Shown here: one piece after another, positions 25,582-34,367 of the stretch | Layout: every line of letters starts with the position of its first letter | Position numbering within the stretch: position 1 is the first letter of the stretch | Assembly: GCA_018262705.1 (NCBI GenBank) | Contig: JADFDQ010000003.1 | Location: 124,001 to 188,000 of the forward strand | Reading direction: 5' to 3' | DNA length: 64,000 nucleotides | Source: Xanthomonas sp. | GTDB taxonomy: Bacteria; Pseudomonadota; Gammaproteobacteria; Xanthomonadales; Xanthomonadaceae | Made by a program: the position numbers and the translations under genes | The notes under the pieces: generated by a model | The model's input: the letters and a program-made list of their open reading frames with translations, nothing else | What the model was told of the DNA's origin: nothing | Databases searched by the model: none

Positions 25582-28500
25582 ATGGATCCGATCGAAGCAA
25601 AACCCAAGCCTTCGCCTGAACAGGCGCGCCGATTGATCGACGCCGCCTTGACGCGCGATCGTGGGCGTCTGCTTGGACAATGGAAGAAATGGCAGGGCAA
25701 GCCTGACGATGAAGTGCTGCGCGCGGGGTTTCTCGATTGTCTGCAGGTTTCGCTGACAAAGCGCCAGCACTGCGCCGCGCAATTGCCTAAGGCAACGGTG
25801 AATGCCGACTTGCCGATCGCCGCGCACGCCGATGAAATTCTCGAACTGCTGAAGAAGCATCAGGTTGTGGTGGTGGCCGGCGAAACCGGCAGCGGCAAGA
25901 CCACGCAATTACCCAAACTGTGCCTTGCGGCGGGGCGCGGTGCGGCCGGAATGATCGGCTGCACCCAGCCGCGTCGGATCGCGGCGCGCTCGGTGGCGCG
26001 GCGGGTGGCCGAAGAACTGCTGGTGCCGCTGGGCGGCGCAGTCGGCTATCAGGTGCGCTTCAACGATGCGGTGAGCGAGGCGACCGCCGTAAAGTTCATG
26101 ACCGACGGCATCCTGCTGGCGGAAATCCAGAACGACCGCTGGCTGTCGAAGTACGACACCCTCATTATCGACGAAGCACACGAGCGCAGCCTTAACATCG
26201 ATTTTCTGCTCGGTTATCTGAAGCAGCTGCTGCCGAAGCGCCCGGATCTGAAGCTGATCGTCACCTCGGCCACGATCGATACCGCGCGCTTCGCCGAGCA
26301 CTTCGGCGGCGCGCCGGTGGTGGACGTTGAAGGACGCGGCTATCCGGTGGAAATGCGCTGGCGGCCGCCCGGGGAAATGGGGTCGGAATCAATTTCCCCT
26401 CCCGCGCAATCGAGGGGCAGGAATGCCGAGGCGAAAACCGACGCTGGCCCCGTTTCCCTCCTCGACTGCATCGTTACCGCCTGCGATGAAATCATGCGCG
26501 ACAAGGGCATCGGCGACGTGCTGGTGTTCCTGCCCGGCGAGCGCGAAATTCGCGATGCCCATCAAGCGCTGGCGCAGCGCAAGTACCGCCACACTGAAGT
26601 GCTGCCGTTGTACGCGCGGCTATCGGCGAAGGATCAGGATCGGGTGTTCCATCCCGGTTCGCAGCGGCGCATCGTGCTGGCAACCAACGTTGCGGAAACC
26701 TCGCTGACGGTGCCGCGCATCCACTATGTCGTCGATCCAGGCGTGGCGCGGGTCAAGCGCTACAGTTCGCGTCAGAAGCTGGATCGGCTGCACATCGAAG
26801 CTGTTTCGCAGGCCAGCGCCAATCAGCGCGCAGGTCGCTGTGGGCGCATAGGGCCGGGCGTGTGTTTTCGTCTGTATTCCGAGACTGAATTTGCTTCACG
26901 CAGCGAATTCACCGATCCGGAAATCCGCCGTGCGTCGCTGGCCGGCGTGATTCTGCGCATGCTGGCGCTGGGGCTGGGCGAGATCGACCGTTTCCCGTTT
27001 CTCGAACCGCCCGATCCGCGCGCAGTTGCCGACGGCTGGCAACAGTTGTCCGAGTTGAGTGCGACTGACGCACAGCGCAAGCTCACCGCGATCGGCAAGC
27101 AGATGGCCAAACTGCCGGTGGATGTGAAACTGTCGCGCATGTTGGTGGCGGCACGCACGCATGGCGTGTTGCACGACATGCTGGTGATCGCCAGTTTTCT
27201 CGGCGTGCAAGATCCGCGCGAACGGCCCGCCGATGCTCGCGCCGCCGCCGATGCCGCGCACGCGCAGTTCGCCGACGCCAAATCGGAGTTCGTCGGCATT
27301 CTCAATTTGTGGCGCGGCTACCGGCAGGCGCACGCCGATCTGACCGGTTCGCAGCTGCGCAAATGGGCCGAGCGCAATTTTCTCGGCTTCCTGCGCCTGC
27401 GCGAATGGTGGGAACTGCACCGGCAATTGAAGTTGCACTGCGAGGGTGAAATCGAATCGAAAACGGGGTCAGCTTCGATCATCGCAAACAGTGAACCTGA
27501 CCCCGTTCCCTGCGCGGCGCTGCATCGCGCGCTGATCGCCGGCTTGCCCACCCAGATCGGGCAACGCGGCGAGCGCGGCATTTACGATGGCCCGCGGGGA
27601 CGTAAGTTTCAACTGTTTCCGGGCTCGAAGCTGGCCAGCAAGCCGCCGCCGTGGGTGCTGTCGGCGACGCTGCTGGATACTGAAAAGGTCTGGGCGCTCA
27701 CCAATGCCGCCATCGAGCCGGACTGGGCGATCGCCGAACTGCCGCACCTGCTGGCGCGTCGCCACCACGATCCGCACTGGTCGCGTGCGCAGGGCAGGGT
27801 GCTGGGCAGCGAACTGATTTCCCTGTTCGGGCTGGTGTTGGCGCCGAAAAAGCCGGTCCATTACGGCGCGCTGTTTCCGCAGGAGAGTCGGCAGATCTTC
27901 GTGCGCGATGCGCTGCTGACCGGCGAGATCAACACCCGCAGCACGTTTCTCGTGCGCAACCTGCGCACGTTGGAATCAGCGAAGGAAGAGGAAGCCAAGC
28001 AGCGCCGCGCCGGACTGGTGGTGGACAAAGATTGGCAGGCGCGCTGGTATCTTGATCGGTTGCCGCCGCACGTCCACAACGCGCAGGCGCTGGATGCGTG
28101 GTACGCAAAATTGCCGAAGACGGACAAAGCGACGCTGGAGTGGTCGCGCGATGATCTGCTGGTGGTCGATCAAGCCGATGCGGCGCGGTATCCAAAGTAT
28201 CTTGCGCTGGGCGATGCGCGGCTGGCGCTGCATTACCGCTTCGAGCCGGGTGCTGCGGATGACGGCATGAGCGTGGCGGTGCCGCTGCATCTTCTGAATG
28301 CGCTTGATCCAGCGCGGTTGTCGTGGCTGGCGCCGGGGTTTGTCGAAGAAAAGGCAGCGGCGTTGATCAAGGCCCTGCCGAAATCGTTGCGCCGCAATTT
28401 CGTGCCGGTGCCGGAGTTCGCCCGCGCCTTTGCCGAGGCGTATCCGCAGCCGGATGCGGACGTCATCGAAGGTACGCTGGCGCGATTTCTGCGCAAGCTG

Positions 28501-29553
28501 ACCGGCGTCGAGGTGACGGCGGCCGATTTTTCAGATGCCGAGCTGGAACCGCATTTGCGTGCGAACCTGCAGCTGCTGGACGGGTGCAACGTGTTGATGC
28601 AGTCGCGTGATCTCGATGCGCTGCGGCAGCGGTTCGGAAAGCGGGCTGCAGAGGCCTTTGCGCAGCACGCAGCGCAGGGGATGGCGCGCGCCGGTCTGCG
28701 CGAATTCCCAATCGAACCCATCCCGCGCAGCGTGCCCGGCACCGGTGGCGTGCCGGCCTATCCGGCGTTGCAAGATGAAGGCGATGCGGTGGCGTTGGCC
28801 GTGCACGCAGCCCGCGAGGTGGCGGAAAAACTGCATCCGGCCGGCGTGCGCCGGTTGCTGACGCTGGCGCTTGCAGATGCCTGCAAGCAGGCGCGCAAGC
28901 AGCTTCCGGTTCAGCCGAAGCTGTCCCTTTTATATGCCGCGATCGAATCTGGAGCGCCGCGGCAAAACGGTCTGAAGGACGCCGACCGGCTGCGCGCGGA
29001 TCTGGTGGACGGGGCATTTGCCGCGCTCACCGACGCCGGCTTGCTGGAGGTTCGCGATGCCGGAGCTTTCGCGCAGCGCCGCGATGCCGTTCGTAAAGCG
29101 CTGTTCGGGGAGGCGATGCAACGCCTTGAACAGGCCGAAACGATTCTCGCTCTGGTATCGGACGCACGAGTGAAGCTGGAATCGAAGCTGATGGGCTGGG
29201 CCAGCGCCAATCTTGACGACATGCGTGCCCAGCTTGAAGCGCTGGCGTATCCGGGATTTTTGCGCGACACCCCGGCCACGGCGTTGGCCGAGTACCCGCG
29301 CTGGCTGAAAGCGCTGGCGCTGCGCGCCGAGCGCGCCCAGCGCGATCCGATTCGCGATCAGGCGCGGATGCTCGAACTCAAGCCGTTTCTCGATGCGCTG
29401 TCGAACGCCGATCCCAACGACCCGGAAGCGCAGGCGCTGCGCTGGGAGCTGGAAGAGCTGCGGGTGTCGCTGTTCGCGCAGGAGCTGGGCGCGAAGGAAC
29501 GCATATCGAGCAAACGGCTGGCGGCGCGACTGCAGCGCCTGAGCTTGACCTGA
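25582..29553 (+). CDS. hrpA: ATP-dependent RNA helicase HrpA
   Basis: A 1323-residue DEAH-box helicase that rescues stalled ribosomes and processes mRNA. Visible motifs: Walker A GETGSGKTTQLPKL, TQPRRIAARSVARRVAEE, DEAH in IIDEAHERSLNIDF, SAT in VTSATID, and VI in QRAGRCGRIGPGVC. The C-terminal half is the HA2/OB and HrpA-specific region. E. coli HrpA has about 1300 residues, so the length is normal despite two inserted segments at about 264-292 and 626-643 that come from palindromic repeats. Both lie in surface-like positions, the first after the helicase domain 1/2 junction (EMRWRPP) and the second after HRQLKLHCEG. Confidence 0.96.
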   Translation: MDPIEAKPKPSPEQARRLIDAALTRDRGRLLGQWKKWQGKPDDEVLRAGFLDCLQVSLTKRQHCAAQLPKATVNADLPIAAHADEILELLKKHQVVVVAGETGSGKTTQLPKLCLAAGRGAAGMIGCTQPRRIAARSVARRVAEELLVPLGGAVGYQVRFNDAVSEATAVKFMTDGILLAEIQNDRWLSKYDTLIIDEAHERSLNIDFLLGYLKQLLPKRPDLKLIVTSATIDTARFAEHFGGAPVVDVEGRGYPVEMRWRPPGEMGSESISPPAQSRGRNAEAKTDAGPVSLLDCIVTACDEIMRDKGIGDVLVFLPGEREIRDAHQALAQRKYRHTEVLPLYARLSAKDQDRVFHPGSQRRIVLATNVAETSLTVPRIHYVVDPGVARVKRYSSRQKLDRLHIEAVSQASANQRAGRCGRIGPGVCFRLYSETEFASRSEFTDPEIRRASLAGVILRMLALGLGEIDRFPFLEPPDPRAVADGWQQLSELSATDAQRKLTAIGKQMAKLPVDVKLSRMLVAARTHGVLHDMLVIASFLGVQDPRERPADARAAADAAHAQFADAKSEFVGILNLWRGYRQAHADLTGSQLRKWAERNFLGFLRLREWWELHRQLKLHCEGEIESKTGSASIIANSEPDPVPCAALHRALIAGLPTQIGQRGERGIYDGPRGRKFQLFPGSKLASKPPPWVLSATLLDTEKVWALTNAAIEPDWAIAELPHLLARRHHDPHWSRAQGRVLGSELISLFGLVLAPKKPVHYGALFPQESRQIFVRDALLTGEINTRSTFLVRNLRTLESAKEEEAKQRRAGLVVDKDWQARWYLDRLPPHVHNAQALDAWYAKLPKTDKATLEWSRDDLLVVDQADAARYPKYLALGDARLALHYRFEPGAADDGMSVAVPLHLLNALDPARLSWLAPGFVEEKAAALIKALPKSLRRNFVPVPEFARAFAEAYPQPDADVIEGTLARFLRKLTGVEVTAADFSDAELEPHLRANLQLLDGCNVLMQSRDLDALRQRFGKRAAEAFAQHAAQGMARAGLREFPIEPIPRSVPGTGGVPAYPALQDEGDAVALAVHAAREVAEKLHPAGVRRLLTLALADACKQARKQLPVQPKLSLLYAAIESGAPRQNGLKDADRLRADLVDGAFAALTDAGLLEVRDAGAFAQRRDAVRKALFGEAMQRLEQAETILALVSDARVKLESKLMGWASANLDDMRAQLEALAYPGFLRDTPATALAEYPRWLKALALRAERAQRDPIRDQARMLELKPFLDALSNADPNDPEAQALRWELEELRVSLFAQELGAKERISSKRLAARLQRLSLT
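26373..26457. repeat. degenerate palindromic repeat within hrpA
   Basis: An 85-base insert-like stretch with inward-facing imperfect ends: GGAAATGGGGTC on the left and GGCCCCGTTTCC on the right (10 of 12 complementary). It codes for MGSESISPP...DAGPVS. Its ends resemble the 'CGGGGTCAG...CTGACCCCG' repeats found further down in hrpA and in dinG. Confidence 0.55.
27459..27510. repeat. palindromic repeat within hrpA
   Basis: A roughly 52-base insert bounded by AACGGGGTCAG and its complement CTGACCCCGTT (perfect 11-base arms). It codes for TGSASIIANSEPDPVPC in frame. The peptide SEPDPV also occurs in the dinG insert. Confidence 0.75.
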
Positions 29554-29592
29554 GCGCTGGCCGTACCGCGTCGCCGCGGCTACTGTATTCGC

Positions 29593-31752
29593 ATGCACGC
29601 TGCCGTTGCTCCCTCCGCTTCCGATTATGCCGATGCGCTGGCGCGAGTGCCTGCAGGCGCGCTGCCGTCGGATCTGGCCGAATTCTGGCGGGCGCGCGCG
29701 CAGGCCGGCGCGCCGATGCGCGACCGCGCCAACGTGCTGGCCGATACCCTGGCCATTCTGGAGACGCTGCACGCCGACGCCGAAGTGCTCGCTGCGGCGC
29801 TGCTGGATGCGTTGAAGGATCTGGAAAGCGCCGCCGCCGAGGCGAAAGTCGCCATCCCCGAGCGTCTGCACATTTTGCTGGAAGGCCAGCGTGCGGCGAG
29901 TCGGGTGTGGGCGTTGCACCGCAGCCACGGCAGCGGTCGCAACCCAGAAGGCATGCGCCGGCTGCTGCTGGCGCTGGTGCGCGATCTGCGCGTCGTCCCG
30001 ATCGTGCTTTCGCGCCAACTGTCGCGGATGCGCGCGGCGTGGCGGCTGCCCGTGGCCGAACAAGAGGCGCTGGCCAAACTGACCCGCGACATCCACGCGC
30101 CGCTGGCCAACCGATTGGGCATCGGCCAGCTGAAATGGGAGATGGAAGATCTGGCCTTTCGCATCCTGCAGCCGGCCGAGTACCTGCAAATCGCAAGGCT
30201 GCTGGACGACAACCGCGGCGGGCGCGAGCGCTACGTCGCCAAGGTTGCCGCCCGGCTGCGTGATGCGCTGGCGGAGCAGGGCATCGGCGCCGACGTGGCC
30301 GGACGCCCCAAGCACATCTACAGCATCTGGCGGAAGATGCGGCGCAAGAGCGTCGGCATCGACGAACTCTACGACCTGCGCGCGGTGCGCGTGCTGGTCG
30401 ACGACATCCCCTCATGCTATGCCGCACTGGGGCTGGTGCATGCGCTGTGGGTGCCGATTCCCAGCGAGTTCGACGACTACATCGCTCGCCCCAAGCCGAA
30501 CGGCTACCGCTCCCTGCACACGGCGGTGATCGGGCCGGACGGCAAGACCCTCGAAGTCCAGATCCGCACCTGCGGAATGCATGCCCAGGCCGATCTCGGC
30601 GTGGCCGCGCACTGGCGCTACAAGGAAGGCAGCAGCGCCGGCGGCGCGGTGATGGACAAGCGCATTGCCTGGATGCGCAAACTTCTCGAACAGGCCGCCG
30701 AAGCCGCGCGCGAGGGCGAGCCGGCGCCGCTGCAGGGCGTGGACAGCGATCTGGTCGAGGATCGCGTGTACGCGCTCACGCCCAAAGGCGAAGTGGTCGA
30801 TCTACCGCAGGGCAGCACCGCGCTCGATTTCGCCTACGCCGTGCACACCATGGTCGGCCACCGCTGCCGCGGCGCCAAAGTCGATGGCCGTATCGTTCCG
30901 CTGACCTATGCGCTGCGCACGGGCGAGCGGATTGAAATCCTGACCGGCAAGGTGCCCGACCCCAGCCGCGACTGGCTGGTGTCCAGTTCAAGGTTTCTTG
31001 CCAGCAGCCGTTCGCGCGAGAAGGTGCGTTCCTGGTTCAACAAGCTCGACCGCGAGCGCAACCTGCAGGCGGGTCGCGACCTGCTCGATCACGACCTGCG
31101 GCGGATGGGATTGCTGCACGCCGACCTGCAGCCGGTGCTGGGGCGTTTCAACGTTCAGGCAGTCGACGACCTGCTGGTCGCGGTCGCGTTGGGCGACATC
31201 GGGCCGGGGCAGGTTGGCCGCGCTTTGCTGGAACTGGAACGGCCGCCGCCTGAGCCCGAGCGGACGCTGCCGATGCCGCCGCCGGGAACGGGCGGCAAAC
31301 AACACGCCGGCACGGTGACCGTGCAGGGCGTGGACAACCTGCTCGCGCAGGTGGCGCGTTGCTGTCAGCCGCTGCCTGGCGAGCCGATCGTCGGCTATCT
31401 GACCCGTTCGCGCGGGGTCAGCGTGCATCGGCCGGACTGCGCGTCCTTCTTGCGGCTGGCCGCAAAGGAGCCGGCGCGCGCGTTGCCGGTGGAGTGGGGG
31501 GCGCGCCAGAACGGGCAGACTGTGGCGATCCAGATCGAAGCGATCGACCGCAAGGCCCTGCTCAGGGACATCACCACGCTGATGGCCCAGCTCGGCATCC
31601 ACGTGCTTGGCATGCACGCCGAGCAGCTGCGCGGCGGCTACGGACGGGTGCGGATACTGCTGCACGCACGCGTGGCCGATTTCGGTCAGTTCGGATTGCT
31701 GCTGGCGCGGCTGGAGTCGCTGCCGGGCGTGCGCGCGGCGCGCCGCGCCTGA
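29593..31752 (+). CDS. relA: RelA-type (p)ppGpp synthetase
   Basis: A 719-residue stringent-response enzyme making (p)ppGpp from GTP/GDP and ATP when uncharged tRNA is on the ribosome. The N-terminal hydrolase domain is degenerate: the HD motif is replaced by AALLDALKDLES, as in monofunctional RelA. Synthetase region: LANRLGIGQLKWEMEDL, RPKHIYSIWRKM, KPNGYRSLHTAV and LEVQIRT. TGS domain near 390 (VYALTPKGEVVDLPQGST), zinc-finger-like CC segment (VARCCQPLPGEPI...HRPDC) and a C-terminal ACT/RRM domain (LLRDITTLMAQLGIHVL). Length matches RelA. It follows hrpA by 39 bases on the same strand. Confidence 0.95.
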   Translation: MHAAVAPSASDYADALARVPAGALPSDLAEFWRARAQAGAPMRDRANVLADTLAILETLHADAEVLAAALLDALKDLESAAAEAKVAIPERLHILLEGQRAASRVWALHRSHGSGRNPEGMRRLLLALVRDLRVVPIVLSRQLSRMRAAWRLPVAEQEALAKLTRDIHAPLANRLGIGQLKWEMEDLAFRILQPAEYLQIARLLDDNRGGRERYVAKVAARLRDALAEQGIGADVAGRPKHIYSIWRKMRRKSVGIDELYDLRAVRVLVDDIPSCYAALGLVHALWVPIPSEFDDYIARPKPNGYRSLHTAVIGPDGKTLEVQIRTCGMHAQADLGVAAHWRYKEGSSAGGAVMDKRIAWMRKLLEQAAEAAREGEPAPLQGVDSDLVEDRVYALTPKGEVVDLPQGSTALDFAYAVHTMVGHRCRGAKVDGRIVPLTYALRTGERIEILTGKVPDPSRDWLVSSSRFLASSRSREKVRSWFNKLDRERNLQAGRDLLDHDLRRMGLLHADLQPVLGRFNVQAVDDLLVAVALGDIGPGQVGRALLELERPPPEPERTLPMPPPGTGGKQHAGTVTVQGVDNLLAQVARCCQPLPGEPIVGYLTRSRGVSVHRPDCASFLRLAAKEPARALPVEWGARQNGQTVAIQIEAIDRKALLRDITTLMAQLGIHVLGMHAEQLRGGYGRVRILLHARVADFGQFGLLLARLESLPGVRAARRA

Positions 31753-31862
31753 TCGCAGCCGCACGCGGTGGCGGCTGAACGTGCCGGTACGGTCGAATGC
31801 AGCGACTGCGCTAGACTGCGCGCATTCGCAGCCCAGAGCGCGTTGGAGTTTCCCGTTAGACC

Positions 31863-34367
31863 ATGCCCCGGATCGAAGACGACGACCTGCGCGACGGGGA
31901 CGACGAGGATCTCGACGCAGAAGAAGGCGGCGGGTTCCGGAGCGGGGGATTGCTGCGACTGGGTTTGCTGGCCGGCGCGCTGCTGCTGGGATTCCTGATT
32001 CCCTATCTGCTGTATCTGAATCACGAAGTCGGGGAACGCTTCGGCAAGCTGCGCTGGCAGGTGCCGACCCGGGTGTACGCGCGTCCGCTGCTGCTGCGCG
32101 ACGGGTTGGCGATGGATGCCGGCACCCTGCAGATCGAACTGGAGGCGGCCGCGTATCGCGCCGGGGATGGCGGCCAGTCGGGAACCTATGCGCGCAACGG
32201 GGCGCGCTGGCGCATTTCCAGCCGCGGCTACGACGACATCGATGGGCGGGTGGTTCCGGCGGTCGTCGAGGTCGTGCTGCGGGACGGCTCGGTGGCGTCG
32301 ATCCGCGATGTCGGCGCGCGTCGCGCGCTGCGCAGCGCGCGGATGGATCCGGCGCGGATTGCGACCCTGTACGGTCAGCTGCAGGAAGAGCGACGCCTGG
32401 TGCGGATCGAGGAAGTCCCGGATCTGCTCGTCACCGGCCTGCAAGCGGTCGAGGATCGCGATTTCAACCATCACATCGGGGTCGATTTCAGCGGCATGCT
32501 GCGGGCGGCGTTCGTCAATGTGAAATCCGGCGGAGAAACGCGGCAGGGCGCCAGCACCCTGACCCAGCAGCTGGCGCGCAGCGGTCTGCTCGGCATCGGC
32601 AAAGAGCAGACCTACCGGCGCAAGTTCAAGGAAATCCTGTTCGCCCTGCTGCTCGAAGTGCGCTACGACAAGCGCACGATCCTCGAGGCCTACCTCAATC
32701 AAGTGGATCTCGGCCAGAACGGCGCCCAGTCCATCCGCGGCGTGGCCGCCGCGTCCGAGTTCTGGTACGGAAAAGATCTCAAGGACCTGTCGCCTGAGCA
32801 GATCGCGCTGCTGATCGGCATGGTCAAAGGGCCGTCCTGGTACAACCCGCGCCGCAATCCGGAGCGCGCGCTGGAGCGCCGCAATCTGGTGCTGCGGCAG
32901 ATGCGCGATACCGGCCTGATCGACGAAGCGACCTATCACCGCGCGGTCGCCGCGCCGCTGGGCGTGACCGCCAGCCCCGGCACGCCCAACGCCAACCGCT
33001 ACCCGGCTTATGTCGACCTCGTACGCAAGCAGTTGGCACGCGATTATCCGGCCGAACAGCTCTCCGGCGCCGGGCTGTCGGTGATGACCGGCATGTCGCC
33101 GGCGGCACAGGGTTATGCCGAAGGCGCGGTGACGCGCACCCTGTCCGCGCTGGGTCGCCGTGGGCGCCCGCCGCTGGAGGCGGGTCTGGTGATGACCGAC
33201 GTCCACAACGGCGACGTGTTGGCGGTGGTGGGTTCACGCGATTACACCCAGCCGGGATTCAATCGTGCGGTGGATGCGCGCCGGCCGGTGGGCTCGCTGC
33301 TCAAGCCGTTCATCTACCTGCTCGCTTTCGCGCAGCCGGACAAATGGTCGTTGGCCAGCACGATCAGCGACGACCCGGTGGCGGTCGGGCTGGGACGCGG
33401 ACGGGTCTGGAAGCCGGGCAATTCCGACGGCCGCAGCCATGGGCAGGTGCATCTGGTCGATGCGCTGGCGCAAAGCTACAACCAGGCCACGGTCCGGTTG
33501 GGGATGGAAGTGCAGCCGCAGCGCCTGGCCGACTTGATCCATACCTTAGCCGGGATCACCGTCGAACCACAGCCTTCGCTGCTGCTCGGGGCGACCGACC
33601 AAAGCCCGTTTGCAATGGCGCAGCTGTACGAATTTCTGGCCTCCGGCGGCGAAATCCAGCCGCTGCACGCAGTGCGCGGCGTGCTTGATCCGCAGGGGCG
33701 CACGATCAAACGCTACGACAGCGCAACACCGCCGGCGCAGCCAGGCGATTCCCTGGCGGCGCGACTGGTCGGCAACGCGCTGCAATTCGTGGTGACGGCG
33801 GGAACCGCGCGTGGTCTGCTGCGCGATGGATTGGGGCGGCTGGCACCGGCCGGAAAGACCGGAACCAGCAACGACGGCCGCGACAGCTGGTTTGCCGGCT
33901 ACACCGGCGATCATCTGGCCGTGGTCTGGGTCGGCAACGACCAGAATCAGGCCACCGGGCTGTACGGAGCCACCGGTGGCATGCGGGTCTGGGCTGAAAT
34001 CTTCCGGCGCATGCCGAGCGCGCCGCTGCGGCTGTCCAGCGCGGGGATCGACTGGAGCTGGGTGTTGGACGGACAGAGCACCGATCCGGACTGCCCTGGC
34101 GCGCGCCGCTATCCGTTCGTCGCGGGCCATGCGCCGGCCTATCAGGCCTGCCAAATCGCGCCGCCGCAGGAACTCGACGAATTCGGCAATCCGCTGCCGC
34201 CGGCAATCGACGAGGCTGGCGCCGATCCGCTGGAGCGCGCCGGTCAGATCCTGCGCGGACTGTTCGGTGGCGACGACCCGGCCAAGCGGGAGCCGCCACC
34301 GCCACCACCACCACCGCCCGCCGCCCCGGCACCCGCCGCAACGCCCGCGCCGCGCCCCGTGCAGTGA
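31863..34367 (+). CDS. mrcB: bifunctional penicillin-binding protein 1B
   Basis: An 834-residue class A PBP that polymerises and cross-links peptidoglycan. Acidic cytoplasmic N terminus, a single transmembrane helix at about 38-60 (LLAGALLLGFLIPYLLYL), a UB2H-like region, glycosyltransferase motifs EDRDFNHHIGVD, GASTLTQQLARS and EAYLNQVDLGQ, and transpeptidase motifs SLLK (catalytic Ser in VGSLLKPFIY), SYN (AQSYNQATV) and KTG (AGKTGTSND). The tail is Pro-rich (PPPPPPPPPAAPAPAA). The size and UB2H spacing favour PBP1B over PBP1A. Its stop overlaps the start of the downstream helicase gene by 4 bases. Confidence 0.94.
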   Translation: MPRIEDDDLRDGDDEDLDAEEGGGFRSGGLLRLGLLAGALLLGFLIPYLLYLNHEVGERFGKLRWQVPTRVYARPLLLRDGLAMDAGTLQIELEAAAYRAGDGGQSGTYARNGARWRISSRGYDDIDGRVVPAVVEVVLRDGSVASIRDVGARRALRSARMDPARIATLYGQLQEERRLVRIEEVPDLLVTGLQAVEDRDFNHHIGVDFSGMLRAAFVNVKSGGETRQGASTLTQQLARSGLLGIGKEQTYRRKFKEILFALLLEVRYDKRTILEAYLNQVDLGQNGAQSIRGVAAASEFWYGKDLKDLSPEQIALLIGMVKGPSWYNPRRNPERALERRNLVLRQMRDTGLIDEATYHRAVAAPLGVTASPGTPNANRYPAYVDLVRKQLARDYPAEQLSGAGLSVMTGMSPAAQGYAEGAVTRTLSALGRRGRPPLEAGLVMTDVHNGDVLAVVGSRDYTQPGFNRAVDARRPVGSLLKPFIYLLAFAQPDKWSLASTISDDPVAVGLGRGRVWKPGNSDGRSHGQVHLVDALAQSYNQATVRLGMEVQPQRLADLIHTLAGITVEPQPSLLLGATDQSPFAMAQLYEFLASGGEIQPLHAVRGVLDPQGRTIKRYDSATPPAQPGDSLAARLVGNALQFVVTAGTARGLLRDGLGRLAPAGKTGTSNDGRDSWFAGYTGDHLAVVWVGNDQNQATGLYGATGGMRVWAEIFRRMPSAPLRLSSAGIDWSWVLDGQSTDPDCPGARRYPFVAGHAPAYQACQIAPPQELDEFGNPLPPAIDEAGADPLERAGQILRGLFGGDDPAKREPPPPPPPPPAAPAPAATPAPRPVQ

